Shown here: positions 14,556 to 23,615 of the stretch, piece by piece
Position numbering within the stretch: the stretch's first letter is position 1
Layout of the letters: the number at the start of each line of letters is the position of its first letter
NCBI GenBank assembly: GCA_017470525.1
Contig: JAFUYM010000018.1
Span: 1-35,860, forward strand
Reading direction: 5' to 3'
Length of the DNA stretch: 35,860 nt
Origin: Bacteroidaceae bacterium
GTDB taxonomy: Bacteria > Bacteroidota > Bacteroidia > Bacteroidales > Bacteroidaceae
The notes under the pieces: model-generated
The model's database searches: none
What the model saw: the letters and a program-made list of their open reading frames with translations, nothing else
What the model was told of the DNA's origin: nothing
Made by a program: the position numbers and the translations under genes

Positions 14556-17240
14556 ATGAAAACAACTTTTTTTCGATGCGGAAATCTCCGCATCCTGCTG
14601 ATGCTGTGCCTGTTGGCAAGCGTAGAAATGAGTTTTGCGAACGTTATCCGAGGCCGTGTGGTGGACGATGAGACTGGTGAACCCCTGGAAGGGGCACAAG
14701 TGAGTGTGAACGAAGCGTTTGGAACGACGACCTTCTGGACGAAGATGGAAACGGACTCGCTCGGCTATTTCCACTATCGTTGTGGCGAGATGGGAAGAGT
14801 GACCTTCACCGCCCAATACTTCGGCTACTACGAGGGAACGGCAAAAACCATAGGCATGGAGGGGAATGACACCGTCCGTATCAAGGACATCCGTCTGAAG
14901 CCCAGCCCGTTGCTGCTGAAAGAAGTGGAGGTGAGTGCCAAGAAACGACGCTTCTTCATGCGAGGCGACACGGTGGTGTTCAACCCCGAGGCATTCAACT
15001 TGGAAGAAGGGGCACGACTGGAAGAACTCATCGAGAAACTGCCAGGCGTGAGCATCAAGGACGGACGGCTGCTCTGGAACAATGAGCCGCTCAAACTGAT
15101 GATGAACGGCAGGGAGGTGTTCAGCGAAGGCATGTTGCTGAAACACCTGCCGGCAGAGGCGGTGGAGAACATCAAGGCATACGACCAGAAGAGCGAATTG
15201 GCAGAGCGGACGGGTGTGAAGGACGGCAAGGAAGAGCACGTGCTGGACGTGAGCATCAAGCCCTCGTGGATGGACAAATTCTATGGCGGATTGATGGGGG
15301 CTGGCTATTCGAGCGGACATTATGCGACGGAATTGAACGCCATGCGGCTGAGCGACAACAACCCTCTGATGCTCTTCGGACGTGTGTCAGACGAACCTGC
15401 GGAGATAAAATACAAGACCATGAACGCCATCAGCACCACCTCGGGTTGCGAGCCTGTGGAGCAGCAGATGGCATCGGTGGGGTATCAGCATTCGTGGGAC
15501 TCGGGACAGGCTTTTCGCCACAACTACTGGAACCTCACGACCAACCCCAACCACACCGACCGAGACAAGGAGAGTTGGGAGCACACGCAGACGTTCTTGC
15601 CCGGCACGACTCCCACCGAGAGCCACACCACCAGCCACGAGTATCGGCACGATATGAATGTGCCACTCCATTCCGTCTTGAACCTATACATAGGGCAAAA
15701 GTACGCCCTAAGGCTGGAAGGAAAGGTCGCGTATGAAGAGGGACGAAAGGAGAACGAACGGGAACAAGAGCAGTTAAACCTCCTCCATTCCACCTACCAC
15801 TCCTCCCAGCACACAAAAGGCATCACTGGCAACGGCGAGGCATCGCTGACACGCTACATCGAGAACGGTGCTGCCTCGACCAGTATCAGTTTGGACTTCA
15901 GAAACATGAACAACAAAGGAGCATCAGAGGGGAATTACCACTACTACACCCCTACCCCACGAAACACGCTCGACCTGCAAAGTTACGACACAGACATTCG
16001 CCACCTGTCTGCCAGATGGCATGTGGGTCTTTCGAAAGGATTGGGAGAACACGTGTTCATAGGTACCAATTTCCGCACCACCTACCAGAACGACACTCGC
16101 GACGAACAGCGTCTGCGAGACGACACGCCCGACTTTGCAAACAGCCTCAACAGCCACACCCAAACATGGGAGAACACCTTTTCGACGGGTGCCACCCTCA
16201 CGTATGGCACCCTCACGTTGCGTCCATCCATCGGCTTCTCCCATCAGCACGAGCACCTTGACTATCAACGTGCCGCACTCGACACCACCGCACGAAGAAA
16301 CCTGCTGTTGGTGAGTCCATCCTTCGACCTGAAATACAAAATCAAGAAGCAGATGACGCTGAAAGGCTCGTTGGGATATTCGACAAATCCAGCCAACCTG
16401 TTGGATTGCATCGACTATGTGGACGACACGAATCCGCTCTACATCTGGTCGGGCAATTCTGGGCTGAAGAACAGCCACACGCTCCGTGCTGGCATCGGCT
16501 ACAATCTGCTGCTCGTCCGAGCCAATCAGGCGTTGAGTTTTTCAGCGGATTATCAGAAGCAGTACGACCCCATCGCCCCTGTGCTGCACTACGAGTCGCA
16601 GACAGGTGTCTATCATGCCACGCAGCAGAACGTGGAGGGAGGCGACAGATGGGACATCGGTCTTGACTATGAGCGAAGCATTGGCGAACACCTCACGTGG
16701 CGAAACAAACTGTCGGAAGGGTTTGGAAAGAGTTACGGCATCCTGACCCTGGTGGATGAAGAGACGGAGGTGACGTACAATCGGCAAAAGGAGTCGCATT
16801 TTTCTTATACGTTGGGAGCAGAATATGGTATCAAGGATTGGACGCTCAACTTTACCAACGAGTTTCAGTGGACAAACTTCACCTACAGCGACGCATCGCA
16901 GCAGGGACAGGACATTTTCCACAACGAGACGGTGCTGAACATCCGCTACAAACTCCCTCGCTGGACGTTCCAACTACGTCCGAAACTTGTCATCGACCGT
17001 GGTCATATAGCCTCGGAGATGAACACGAACCAGTTCCTGCTCAACGCAGCGGTCACCTACCAATTCCTGCACAAGAAGGCGGAACTGACGCTGGACGGCA
17101 AAGACCTTTTCAACCAAGTCAGACGCAACACCTACCACATCACAGCCACCTCACATACGGAGAGCGGCACACACTACCTGCACCGCTACATCATGTTGAG
17201 TTTCAAATATAAATTTGACCCTAAAAAGAAAGACAATTAA
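14556..17240 (+). CDS. Outer-membrane beta-barrel protein with CarboxypepD-regulatory-like domain
   Basis: This 894-residue protein has a signal peptide (cleavage near SFA-NV, residue 28-29), a carboxypeptidase-regulatory-like beta-sandwich at about 30-115 (IRGRVVDDETGEPLEGAQVSV), a plug-like region (GDTVVFNPEAF, LEELIEKLPGVSIKDGRL, around 140-180), and a long barrel of alternating strands to the end (MLSFKYKFDPKKKDN). This is the OMP_b-brl_3 type, related to TonB-dependent receptors but without an obvious TonB box or SusD partner. It forms a two-gene operon with the TPR regulator upstream and ends at an intrinsic terminator. Ligand is unknown. Codon and base use match the neighbours. Confidence 0.83.
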   Translation: MKTTFFRCGNLRILLMLCLLASVEMSFANVIRGRVVDDETGEPLEGAQVSVNEAFGTTTFWTKMETDSLGYFHYRCGEMGRVTFTAQYFGYYEGTAKTIGMEGNDTVRIKDIRLKPSPLLLKEVEVSAKKRRFFMRGDTVVFNPEAFNLEEGARLEELIEKLPGVSIKDGRLLWNNEPLKLMMNGREVFSEGMLLKHLPAEAVENIKAYDQKSELAERTGVKDGKEEHVLDVSIKPSWMDKFYGGLMGAGYSSGHYATELNAMRLSDNNPLMLFGRVSDEPAEIKYKTMNAISTTSGCEPVEQQMASVGYQHSWDSGQAFRHNYWNLTTNPNHTDRDKESWEHTQTFLPGTTPTESHTTSHEYRHDMNVPLHSVLNLYIGQKYALRLEGKVAYEEGRKENEREQEQLNLLHSTYHSSQHTKGITGNGEASLTRYIENGAASTSISLDFRNMNNKGASEGNYHYYTPTPRNTLDLQSYDTDIRHLSARWHVGLSKGLGEHVFIGTNFRTTYQNDTRDEQRLRDDTPDFANSLNSHTQTWENTFSTGATLTYGTLTLRPSIGFSHQHEHLDYQRAALDTTARRNLLLVSPSFDLKYKIKKQMTLKGSLGYSTNPANLLDCIDYVDDTNPLYIWSGNSGLKNSHTLRAGIGYNLLLVRANQALSFSADYQKQYDPIAPVLHYESQTGVYHATQQNVEGGDRWDIGLDYERSIGEHLTWRNKLSEGFGKSYGILTLVDEETEVTYNRQKESHFSYTLGAEYGIKDWTLNFTNEFQWTNFTYSDASQQGQDIFHNETVLNIRYKLPRWTFQLRPKLVIDRGHIASEMNTNQFLLNAAVTYQFLHKKAELTLDGKDLFNQVRRNTYHITATSHTESGTHYLHRYIMLSFKYKFDPKKKDN

Positions 17241-17266
17241 AGATTAGTTAAAAAAAGTGCGCACCC

Positions 17267-17306
17267 CCTCGCATTGTCAGTGATGATAGTGCGAGGATTC
17301 TTTTTT
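17267..17306 (+). terminator. Intrinsic terminator after the barrel gene
   Basis: CCTCGCA (17267-17273) pairs with TGCGAGG (17290-17296), followed closely by six T residues at 17301-17306. Confidence 0.7.
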
Positions 17307-17320
17307 CAGCAGAGAAAAAG

Positions 17321-17351
17321 TTGTAGAAATCGGAGAAATGTTGTACCTTTG
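17321..17351 (+). promoter_or_regulatory. Promoter of the DUF554 gene
   Basis: TTG at 17321-17323, a gap of 20, then TACCTTTG at 17344-17351. It fixes the start at 17385, not at the upstream in-frame ATGs. Confidence 0.7.
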
Positions 17352-17384
17352 CAACGAGTAAAACGTAATATTTCTCACAAACAC

Positions 17385-18080
17385 ATGATAGGAACGATTG
17401 TGAACACTGCCACTATCATCGCAGGTGCGGTGATTGGCTCTTACCTGAAACGCGGCATCAAACCGCAGTATCAGCAAGCCCTGTTCAATGCAATGGGCTT
17501 GTGTTCGTTGGCTTTGGGATTTAATGCTTTTTGTCAGAACATGCCGAAAAGCAACTATCCAGTGCTGTTCATCGTGAGTTTGGCTTTAGGGTCACTCATA
17601 GGGTTCATGCTGAAATTGGATGAGCGGTTTAAGAGGCTGGTAGATAGAAAGAAGAAGAAAGATGGAAGCGTTCCTCTTTCCGAAGGGCTTTCCACAGGCA
17701 TTCTGCTCTATTGCATCGGCACGTTCTCGATGGTGGGACCCGTGCTGAGTGCACTATATGGCGACAACACCTACTTATATACGAATGCGACGCTTGACCT
17801 CATCACTTCGGCAGTGTTGGCAACCACGTATGGCATCGGAATGGTGTGGGCGGCACCTGTGCTGTTTTGCTGGCAGGGAATGTTCTATCTGATTGCAAAA
17901 CTATCGGCAGATGCCATCACAGACGACATTCGCACGGAACTGTGCATTGTGGGAGGCATCTTGATTGCCGCATCGGGATTGAGCATTCTGAAAATCAAGG
18001 ATTGCAAGACCATCAATATGCTGCCCGCATTCTTGGTGATTATCGTGTTTTTCTTGGTGAAAAGCCTGTTGGGGCTTTGA
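17385..18080 (+). CDS. DUF554 family membrane protein
   Basis: This 231-residue membrane protein begins MIGTIVNTATIIAGAVIGSYLKRGI, the characteristic start of the DUF554 (YdfK/YqgA) family, and has about six to seven membrane segments. The ASAI-type glycine-rich helices (SLALGSLIGFML, CIVGGILIAASGLSILKIKDCKTINMLPA) are typical. Family members are proposed transporters, but no substrate is established. The longer frame to 17274 crosses the promoter and terminator and is rejected. The gene stands alone, with the GH127 promoter following it. Confidence 0.88.
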   Translation: MIGTIVNTATIIAGAVIGSYLKRGIKPQYQQALFNAMGLCSLALGFNAFCQNMPKSNYPVLFIVSLALGSLIGFMLKLDERFKRLVDRKKKKDGSVPLSEGLSTGILLYCIGTFSMVGPVLSALYGDNTYLYTNATLDLITSAVLATTYGIGMVWAAPVLFCWQGMFYLIAKLSADAITDDIRTELCIVGGILIAASGLSILKIKDCKTINMLPAFLVIIVFFLVKSLLGL

Positions 18081-18109
18081 TGTTACATAGAAGACAAAAG
18101 ATGTTACAT
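18079..18109 (+). promoter_or_regulatory. Two GATGTTACAT direct repeats upstream of the GH127 promoter
   Basis: Exact 10-bp repeats lie at 18079-18088 and 18100-18109, 21 bp apart (two helical turns), ending 5 bp before the -33 TTTG. The position fits an activator. The first overlaps the DUF554 stop codon region. Confidence 0.6.
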
Positions 18110-18114
18110 GGAAC

Positions 18115-18146
18115 TTTGCAAGGATAAAAAAATAGTCGTACCTTTG
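18115..18146 (+). promoter_or_regulatory. Consensus promoter of the GH127 gene
   Basis: TTTG at 18115-18118, a gap of 20, TACCTTTG at 18139-18146, 30 bp before the ATG. Confidence 0.8.
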
Positions 18147-18176
18147 CAAACGGATATATAACCCAAATCACCTATT

Positions 18177-21100
18177 ATGTACAAAAAATTATTATCTATC
18201 ACCTTGGCTTCAAGCCTCTTGTTCGGGACGGAAGCCAAAGCACAAAGCGAAATCTATCCGCAGCACTTCGACCTCAATGAGGTGACGCTCCTTGATGGTC
18301 CGATGAAGACCATGATGGAAATCAATGATGAACTGCTATTAAAGTACGATGCCGACCGCCTGATGACTCCTTTTATCCGCCAGGCAGGTTTGTCGAAGAA
18401 CACCTCTTCCAAATACTATGGTTGGGAGGAGAAACATCCCAACTTTCCCAATTGGGGAGGCGATGCGGGTTTCGACCTCAGTGGTCATGTGGGCGGGCAT
18501 TATGTGTCGGCTCTGGCATTGGCTTATGCTGCCACCAACGATGCGAGCATGAAAGCCAGAATGAAGGAGAAGATGGAATATTGCCTCAACATCATGAAAG
18601 ACTGTCAGGAAGCCTACAAGGATGACACCCAAGGCATGAAGGGCTTTATTGGCGGGCAGCCCCTTAATCATATATGGAAAGGATTGTACGCCGCCGACCT
18701 TACAGAATTCCGTAAATCAGGTGGCTGGGTGCCATTCTATTGTCAGCATAAAGTGCTGGCTGGTTTGCGCGATGCTTACCTCTACACAGGAAATTCCTTG
18801 GCAAAGGAACTCTTCAGAGGTCTGAGCGACTGGAGCGTGAACGTGGTGAGCAAGTTGACAGACGAACAGATGCAACAGGTGCTCGGTTGGGAGCATGGCG
18901 GCATGAACGAGACACTGGTGGATGCCTACAAAATCTTTGGTGACAAGAAATATCTGGACGGGGCGAAGAAGTATAGCCACCGACAGATGATTGACGGAAT
19001 GAAAACCTTCAACGCCACCTTCCTCGACGGCAAACACGCCAACACGCAGGTGCCCAAGTACATCGGTTTTGAACGTGCCTGGCAGGAGGACAAGACGCTG
19101 AAGGACTACCGCAACGCCGTGCTGAACTTCTGGACGGACGTGGCACAGAACCGCACCGTCTGCATTGGCGGCAACTCCATCAGCGAGCACTTCCAGAGCC
19201 ATCAGAACGGCGACCGCTACATCAACAACCTGGAAGGTCCCGAGTCGTGCAACTCGAACAACATGCTGAAACTCTCAGAAGACCTCTTCGACGACACGCA
19301 CGATGCCCGATATGCCGACTTCTACGAGGCAACGATGTGGAACCACATCATGTCCACCCAAGACCCTCAGACAGGCGGCTACGTGTATTTCACCACCCTG
19401 CGTCCACAGGCTTACCGCATCTACTCGCAGGTGAACCAAGGCATGTGGTGCTGTGTGGGCACAGGCATGGAGAACCACAGCAAGTACGGACACTTCATCT
19501 ACACGCACAGCACAACGAATGACACCCTGTATGTCAACCTCTTCACGGCATCGGAACTGAACAGCAAGAAGTTTGGCATTCGTCAGGAAACCAACTTCCC
19601 CTACGAGCAGAAGACGAAACTAACCATCACGAAGGCTGGAACGTTCACCCTTGCCATCCGCAAACCTGCTTGGGCAAGTGCAGACGGTAAGGGTTCTTAC
19701 ACCTACGAAACAAAGAAGTGGAAGAAAGGCGATGTGGTGGAAGTTGACCTGCCCATGTCGCTCCGATATGAAGAATGTCCTGACTATGGCAGTTACATCG
19801 CTTTCAAGTATGGCCCTATCCTTTTGGCTGCTCGCACAGAAACGGAAGCACAATTGCAGAACGAATACGGTGGCGAAGGCAGAATGGACCACTCACCTGG
19901 TGTTCGTGCCAGCGTGAAACCTCTATCCTCTGCCCCCCTTCTTGTAGGAGACCGCTCTGTGGTGCTCCAAAACATCAAGGAGAACGACCTTTCCAAATTG
20001 CTCTTCACACTCACGACCACCAACAAGGGCGACATCACCCTCGAACCCTTCTACGGCATTCAGCACAGCCGCTACTCTTGCTACTTCTTCCAAGGCACAC
20101 AAGAGGAGTACAACAACTCTGAGATGGGCAGGAAAGATGCAGAGGAAGCCGCACTCTTGGCTCGCACACTCGACTTCGTTGCCACAGGCGAGCAGCAGAG
20201 CGAGGCAGGACACGAGGCAAGTTACTCCGTCGGTTCGACCAAGGGCAGTTACAACGGTGAATTTTACCGCGATGCACAGAAGGGTGAGTACATTCAATAT
20301 GCCCTCGAAAACAAAGAAGGCGCAAAGACACTCGTCTCGCTCATGCTCCGCTTCACTACTGCTGACAGAGGGCGTGTCGGCACTATTTATATAGATAATG
20401 TGAAGATCGCGGATGTAACGATTCCATCCAATGTGAAGAACAGCGAGAACGGCTTCTACAACGTGGAATATCGCATTCCTGACGAACTGCTGGTAGATAG
20501 CAAAGGCAATGTGAAGCAGAAACTCACGTTCAAGTTTGTCGCATCAGGCAACACGCCAATTCCAGGTCTTTACTACCTAAGATTGTTGAAGGACTACAAA
20601 GACCTCTCCTATCAGTGGAACGCCACCGATTGGCAGACAGGCGATGCGGGGCGTGTGGCACAGAGCCGATTCACTTACAACGACGATAACACCATCACCA
20701 TTAAGGCAGGCACAGGCACTAACAACCTGTGCCTGTCTTTGAATTACGAGAATACTGATGATTATCAACTCAAAGCCGAACAGAAGTATTTGGTGGTCAT
20801 TGCCTCCAGCGTAAAAACCACCAATGGCTCAGCCTATCTCTGGTGGCTGAATGGCATCAATCATGGCAGCAGTGTAGCACCGACCAAGATTCAAACGGTT
20901 TCTGAAGGCATCGCTTTCATTTGGGACATGACCACTACAGACCTTGATTCTAATAACACTGGTGACATGTTTTCCATCTGTCAAGGTGCCACGATTTTTG
21001 GGCTCACTTCCACAAAAGGCACTTCCACAATCCATTATATCGGTTTCCTCTCTTCTATTGACAACATCGAAGAAACCGTCAGCATTCCCACTTATCCCGT

Positions 21101-21215
21101 TTCCAATCTGAACTCAAAGGCAAACAACACTTGGTTCACTCTTTCGGGTCAACCTGTCGCAAATCCCCTTCCCAATCACATTTATATCCACAAAGGGAAG
21201 AAAGTTTATTATTAA
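18177..21215 (+). CDS. GH127 family beta-L-arabinofuranosidase-like protein
   Basis: This 1012-residue secreted enzyme has a signal peptide ending AKAQ. The (alpha/alpha)6 GH127 (DUF1680) domain covers about 27-560. The zinc-bound catalytic set of GH127 (Glu, three Cys) is visible: GPESCN with Glu356 and Cys358, and MWCCVGTGMEN with Cys425 and Cys426. Glu337 (SISEHF) may be the acid/base by position. Further beta domains follow, then a C-terminal tail (WFTLSGQPV...IYIHKGKKV) like those at the end of secreted Prevotella proteins. Characterised GH127 enzymes remove terminal beta-L-arabinofuranose from plant glycans; the exact substrate here is unproved. There is no SusC/SusD pair nearby. It has its own promoter with candidate activator sites. 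Confidence 0.88.
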   Translation: MYKKLLSITLASSLLFGTEAKAQSEIYPQHFDLNEVTLLDGPMKTMMEINDELLLKYDADRLMTPFIRQAGLSKNTSSKYYGWEEKHPNFPNWGGDAGFDLSGHVGGHYVSALALAYAATNDASMKARMKEKMEYCLNIMKDCQEAYKDDTQGMKGFIGGQPLNHIWKGLYAADLTEFRKSGGWVPFYCQHKVLAGLRDAYLYTGNSLAKELFRGLSDWSVNVVSKLTDEQMQQVLGWEHGGMNETLVDAYKIFGDKKYLDGAKKYSHRQMIDGMKTFNATFLDGKHANTQVPKYIGFERAWQEDKTLKDYRNAVLNFWTDVAQNRTVCIGGNSISEHFQSHQNGDRYINNLEGPESCNSNNMLKLSEDLFDDTHDARYADFYEATMWNHIMSTQDPQTGGYVYFTTLRPQAYRIYSQVNQGMWCCVGTGMENHSKYGHFIYTHSTTNDTLYVNLFTASELNSKKFGIRQETNFPYEQKTKLTITKAGTFTLAIRKPAWASADGKGSYTYETKKWKKGDVVEVDLPMSLRYEECPDYGSYIAFKYGPILLAARTETEAQLQNEYGGEGRMDHSPGVRASVKPLSSAPLLVGDRSVVLQNIKENDLSKLLFTLTTTNKGDITLEPFYGIQHSRYSCYFFQGTQEEYNNSEMGRKDAEEAALLARTLDFVATGEQQSEAGHEASYSVGSTKGSYNGEFYRDAQKGEYIQYALENKEGAKTLVSLMLRFTTADRGRVGTIYIDNVKIADVTIPSNVKNSENGFYNVEYRIPDELLVDSKGNVKQKLTFKFVASGNTPIPGLYYLRLLKDYKDLSYQWNATDWQTGDAGRVAQSRFTYNDDNTITIKAGTGTNNLCLSLNYENTDDYQLKAEQKYLVVIASSVKTTNGSAYLWWLNGINHGSSVAPTKIQTVSEGIAFIWDMTTTDLDSNNTGDMFSICQGATIFGLTSTKGTSTIHYIGFLSSIDNIEETVSIPTYPVSNLNSKANNTWFTLSGQPVANPLPNHIYIHKGKKVYY

Positions 21216-21238
21216 CCGGTTTTTCGTGTCAGACGCTC

Positions 21239-22597
21239 TTATTGGTCAAATGAAACTCCTTCACCCGGGTCTTCCATAACAAAACTGACAGCAGGCACCC
21301 ACTCTCGGATGGTTTTGTAGGATTGCAAAGCCTTTTCGTCAAACGTGGTACGAAGACGGTGAGGGTCTATCTGAAACTTCGTGATAAGGGCTTCCCTGAC
21401 CACTTCTGCGCGCTTTTGGGCAAGGTGGTGATGGTATTCCTCATCTTCATCGGGAATGATGTCGGGATGACCAACAATGCAAAGATTGACAAGAGGGTGA
21501 GAGCGCAGGAATTTCGCCACATGCTCCAATCGCTTGGATGTGGTGGAGTTCAAGTAAGCAAAGCCTGCATAGAAAGGAATTTCCGTGTACATGGCTTCAC
21601 CATACCGCACCGTCTCCTGATAATCGTCCGTATGGTCAATCAGCACAGGGTCAACAAATGCAACCTTCGGGGGCTCACGGAAACGCCGCAATTGCTGTTT
21701 CCCATTCTTGAAGTGATAAACGAAATTGACCATCAAGTCAAGATAAAAGTCAATGTTATTGCCATTGGTAACACCATTGTATTTATTGTCGGTAGCATTG
21801 GCACGAAGGTCGATATTGATGTCCCAAGGCTCATTCAACCGCACATCTATTTGCATACCTGCATGACCCACAATATATTTACCCCCGTCTGAATTAACGG
21901 GATAATAAGGCTTCTCAGCACTTGGGGTTCTGTTCCACAAGCCCAATTTCTCTTCAAAGTTAAACGTCTTAATCATACCTGCACCAAAGACGAAACTCCA
22001 TGTCATCGGACGCTCCACCTCATAGCCAAAGAACACGTTAGTAAGATTCAAGATGCCCGACAGAGAGGCATTAAGGCACCTGAATGAATAGCGTCCATTA
22101 CCATATACTTCCGGCATGGCATTGGCAGCGGCTTCACTGCATCGCGACACCTGCATGTTCACACCACCTGTAAGCCTAAAACCAAAAGCAGGATTGAAAT
22201 TGTGACCAAAAAGAAGATTTACAGAAGGAGTTTGATGGGCAATAAAGTCCGTGCTCATGGCATTCTCCGCCAAGGATTGGCTGAATCCTGCGCCAATACC
22301 CAAATACCAATCACCATGCTTATGCTTCTGCTGGATTGACATCAACGCGTTCTGTGTACTTTCAGGAGCCTTTGCCTTCTTTTTCTTCTCCGTTTTAGCC
22401 GCTTGAGTGGCAGAATAAGGAATTTCCGACTTTCTTAATGCCTCACGCTCCAATCTTCTCAGCATCCTTTCTTCGGCTTTTGTCAATCCTTCCGACTGAG
22501 CCGACACCTTCAATCCACCCCACAGCAAAAGCATGGTCACCAACACGATTTTGGTCACCATCGCACCGCCTTTCGACACCATAATATTGTTTTTCAT
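21239..22597 (-). CDS. Outer-membrane protein with OmpA-like C-terminal domain
   Basis: This 452-residue protein has a signal peptide (hydrophobic core, then KVSAQ; the true start may be Met1, Met6 or Met13), a Lys/Arg-rich helical stretch at about 38-80 (AEERMLRRLEREALRK, KTEKKKKAKAPE), a beta-barrel-like part with paired aromatic strands at about 95-300, and an OmpA/MotB-like domain at the C-terminus (IPFYAGFAYLNSTTSKRLEHVAKFLRSHP... CIVGHPD... LAQKRAEVVREALI... IDPHRL). In OmpA-like proteins this domain binds peptidoglycan. Here the core is degenerate: the usual GHTD is GHPD. It is convergent with the GH127 gene, with 23 bp between the stops. Confidence 0.8.
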   Translation of the reverse strand: MKNNIMVSKGGAMVTKIVLVTMLLLWGGLKVSAQSEGLTKAEERMLRRLEREALRKSEIPYSATQAAKTEKKKKAKAPESTQNALMSIQQKHKHGDWYLGIGAGFSQSLAENAMSTDFIAHQTPSVNLLFGHNFNPAFGFRLTGGVNMQVSRCSEAAANAMPEVYGNGRYSFRCLNASLSGILNLTNVFFGYEVERPMTWSFVFGAGMIKTFNFEEKLGLWNRTPSAEKPYYPVNSDGGKYIVGHAGMQIDVRLNEPWDINIDLRANATDNKYNGVTNGNNIDFYLDLMVNFVYHFKNGKQQLRRFREPPKVAFVDPVLIDHTDDYQETVRYGEAMYTEIPFYAGFAYLNSTTSKRLEHVAKFLRSHPLVNLCIVGHPDIIPDEDEEYHHHLAQKRAEVVREALITKFQIDPHRLRTTFDEKALQSYKTIREWVPAVSFVMEDPGEGVSFDQ

Positions 22598-22623
22598 TTT
22601 ACATGCTTTTAACGATAATGTTG

Positions 22624-22631
22624 CAAAATTA
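22624..22631 (-). promoter_or_regulatory. -7 element TAATTTTG of the OmpA-like gene
   Basis: The minus strand reads TAATTTTG, fitting TAnnTTTG, 26 bp before the ATG. Confidence 0.5.
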
Positions 22632-22694
22632 GCACAAAATCTAAAAAATCAAATAAAATTTTGCAATAAAATCAAGAATCTCAATAAAAATCCT

Positions 22695-22702
22695 TAACTT
22701 TG
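22695..22702 (+). promoter_or_regulatory. -7 element TAACTTTG of the tRNA-Arg gene
   Basis: TAACTTTG lies 42 bp upstream of the tRNA 5' end. Confidence 0.55.
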
Positions 22703-22744
22703 CCAAAGATTTGCAATCAATTCACAACAGAATGGCAACATCTT

Positions 22745-22818
22745 GGCTCGGTAGCTCAGTTGAATAGAGCGTCAGATTCCGGTTCTGCAGGTCATGGGTT
22801 TGAGTCCCATCCGAGTCA
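22745..22818 (+). tRNA. tRNA-Arg (anticodon CCG)
   Basis: The acceptor stem pairs GGCTCGG with CCGAGTC (one G-U). The D stem is GCTC/GAGC, the anticodon stem closes on TTCCGGT with anticodon CCG, and the T arm is ATGGG/CCCAT with loop TTTGAGT. Position 27-43 is a T-C mismatch. CCA is not encoded. Reads CGG codons. Confidence 0.93.
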
Positions 22819-22935
22819 CTTTTCTAATTCTGTTGAAAAAGCAAACAAAATAAGGTTGTTAATAAATAAACTAACAGATTTTGAAATGTTAAAAGTTGGT
22901 TATTTGTTAACAACCTTAAATTTTTGTTACAAAAT

Positions 22936-23508
22936 TCAATTGGCACTAAAAGTTTCAAACGTACCATCATCGAAGAAGATGCGTACCTCGACCACCTTGC
23001 GTTGTGGACGCTGCTGTTGCTTCAATGTCTCGGCAACAATCTCCTGAACATTCAAAGGGGATGGTGCAGGAGTGGAGGCAGATGAGCGACGAGAGGTTCC
23101 TGATGCTTGCGATGAAGTGGGAACAGAAGAGGAACCATTGACACTTCCATTAGAAACTGCCCCTCGTGTCGAGGAAGGGGGAGTCGCAGGAAAGGCAAAT
23201 GAAAGTTGATTGTCTTCAGGAGCAACATCATCAGCATGACTATTTAAATATGTATCATTCTCATCCGCCTCTTGCGGAGTAGGTGAGTCAGAATTTTTGT
23301 ACATCGGTTCTTCACCATAAAACAACCAGGCTGGGTTGATGTCAGGAAATGCCTGTATGATACTACGAAGAATGTTGAGGGTCGGTTCGGTACGACCATT
23401 ACGAATGTGAGAGAGGGTACCTGGTGCAATGCATACTTCATTGCAAAATTGGGTACTGTTTAAGTGCTTATCTTGAATAATAAGTTCGATTTTTTCTTTA
23501 TCAGTCAT
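22936..23508 (-). CDS. XRE-family DNA-binding regulator
   Basis: This 190-residue protein has an N-terminal helix-turn-helix of the Cro/C1 type at about 3-62 (STQFCNEVCIAPGTLSHIRNGRTEPTLNILRSIIQAFPDINPAWLFYG), a long Ser/Thr/Pro-rich linker at about 75-150, and a short conserved-looking tail (RKVVEVRIFFDDGTFETF). The architecture is common in Bacteroidales. The tail may be a beta-strand dimerisation element. A promoter (TTTTG, gap of 19, TACCTTTG at 23533-23526) lies just upstream on the minus strand. The 950-bp AT-rich gap behind it carries many TGTAAA(A)C motifs that could be its operators. No partner gene is adjacent, and it is convergent with tRNA-Arg. Confidence 0.82.
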   Translation of the reverse strand: MTDKEKIELIIQDKHLNSTQFCNEVCIAPGTLSHIRNGRTEPTLNILRSIIQAFPDINPAWLFYGEEPMYKNSDSPTPQEADENDTYLNSHADDVAPEDNQLSFAFPATPPSSTRGAVSNGSVNGSSSVPTSSQASGTSRRSSASTPAPSPLNVQEIVAETLKQQQRPQRKVVEVRIFFDDGTFETFSAN

Positions 23509-23525
23509 CTTTTTGAAAATTTTTA

Positions 23526-23533
23526 CAAAGGTA
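23526..23533 (-). promoter_or_regulatory. -7 element TACCTTTG of the XRE gene
   Basis: The minus strand reads TACCTTTG with a TTTTG -33 19 bp upstream, 17 bp before the ATG. Confidence 0.7.
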
Positions 23534-23615
23534 AGAACTATTTTTCAAATGTCAAAACTTTTTCATTTCTTTTTGTAATTTTAAATTTTTGTTTTCTATT
23601 TTTCAAATTTTATTT

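Noticed and set aside
14355-15320. 321-residue minus-strand open frame
   Set aside because: It lies antisense to the TPR regulator and barrel genes, is rich in His/Leu shadow composition, and has no promoter or family signature.
17274-17384. Longer N-terminus for the DUF554 protein
   Set aside because: The extension crosses the terminator hairpin and the promoter; the family begins with MIGTIVN.
22745-23508. tRNA-Arg plus XRE gene as the edge of an integrated phage
   Set aside because: No integrase, phage genes or repeated tRNA 3' end is visible in the window.
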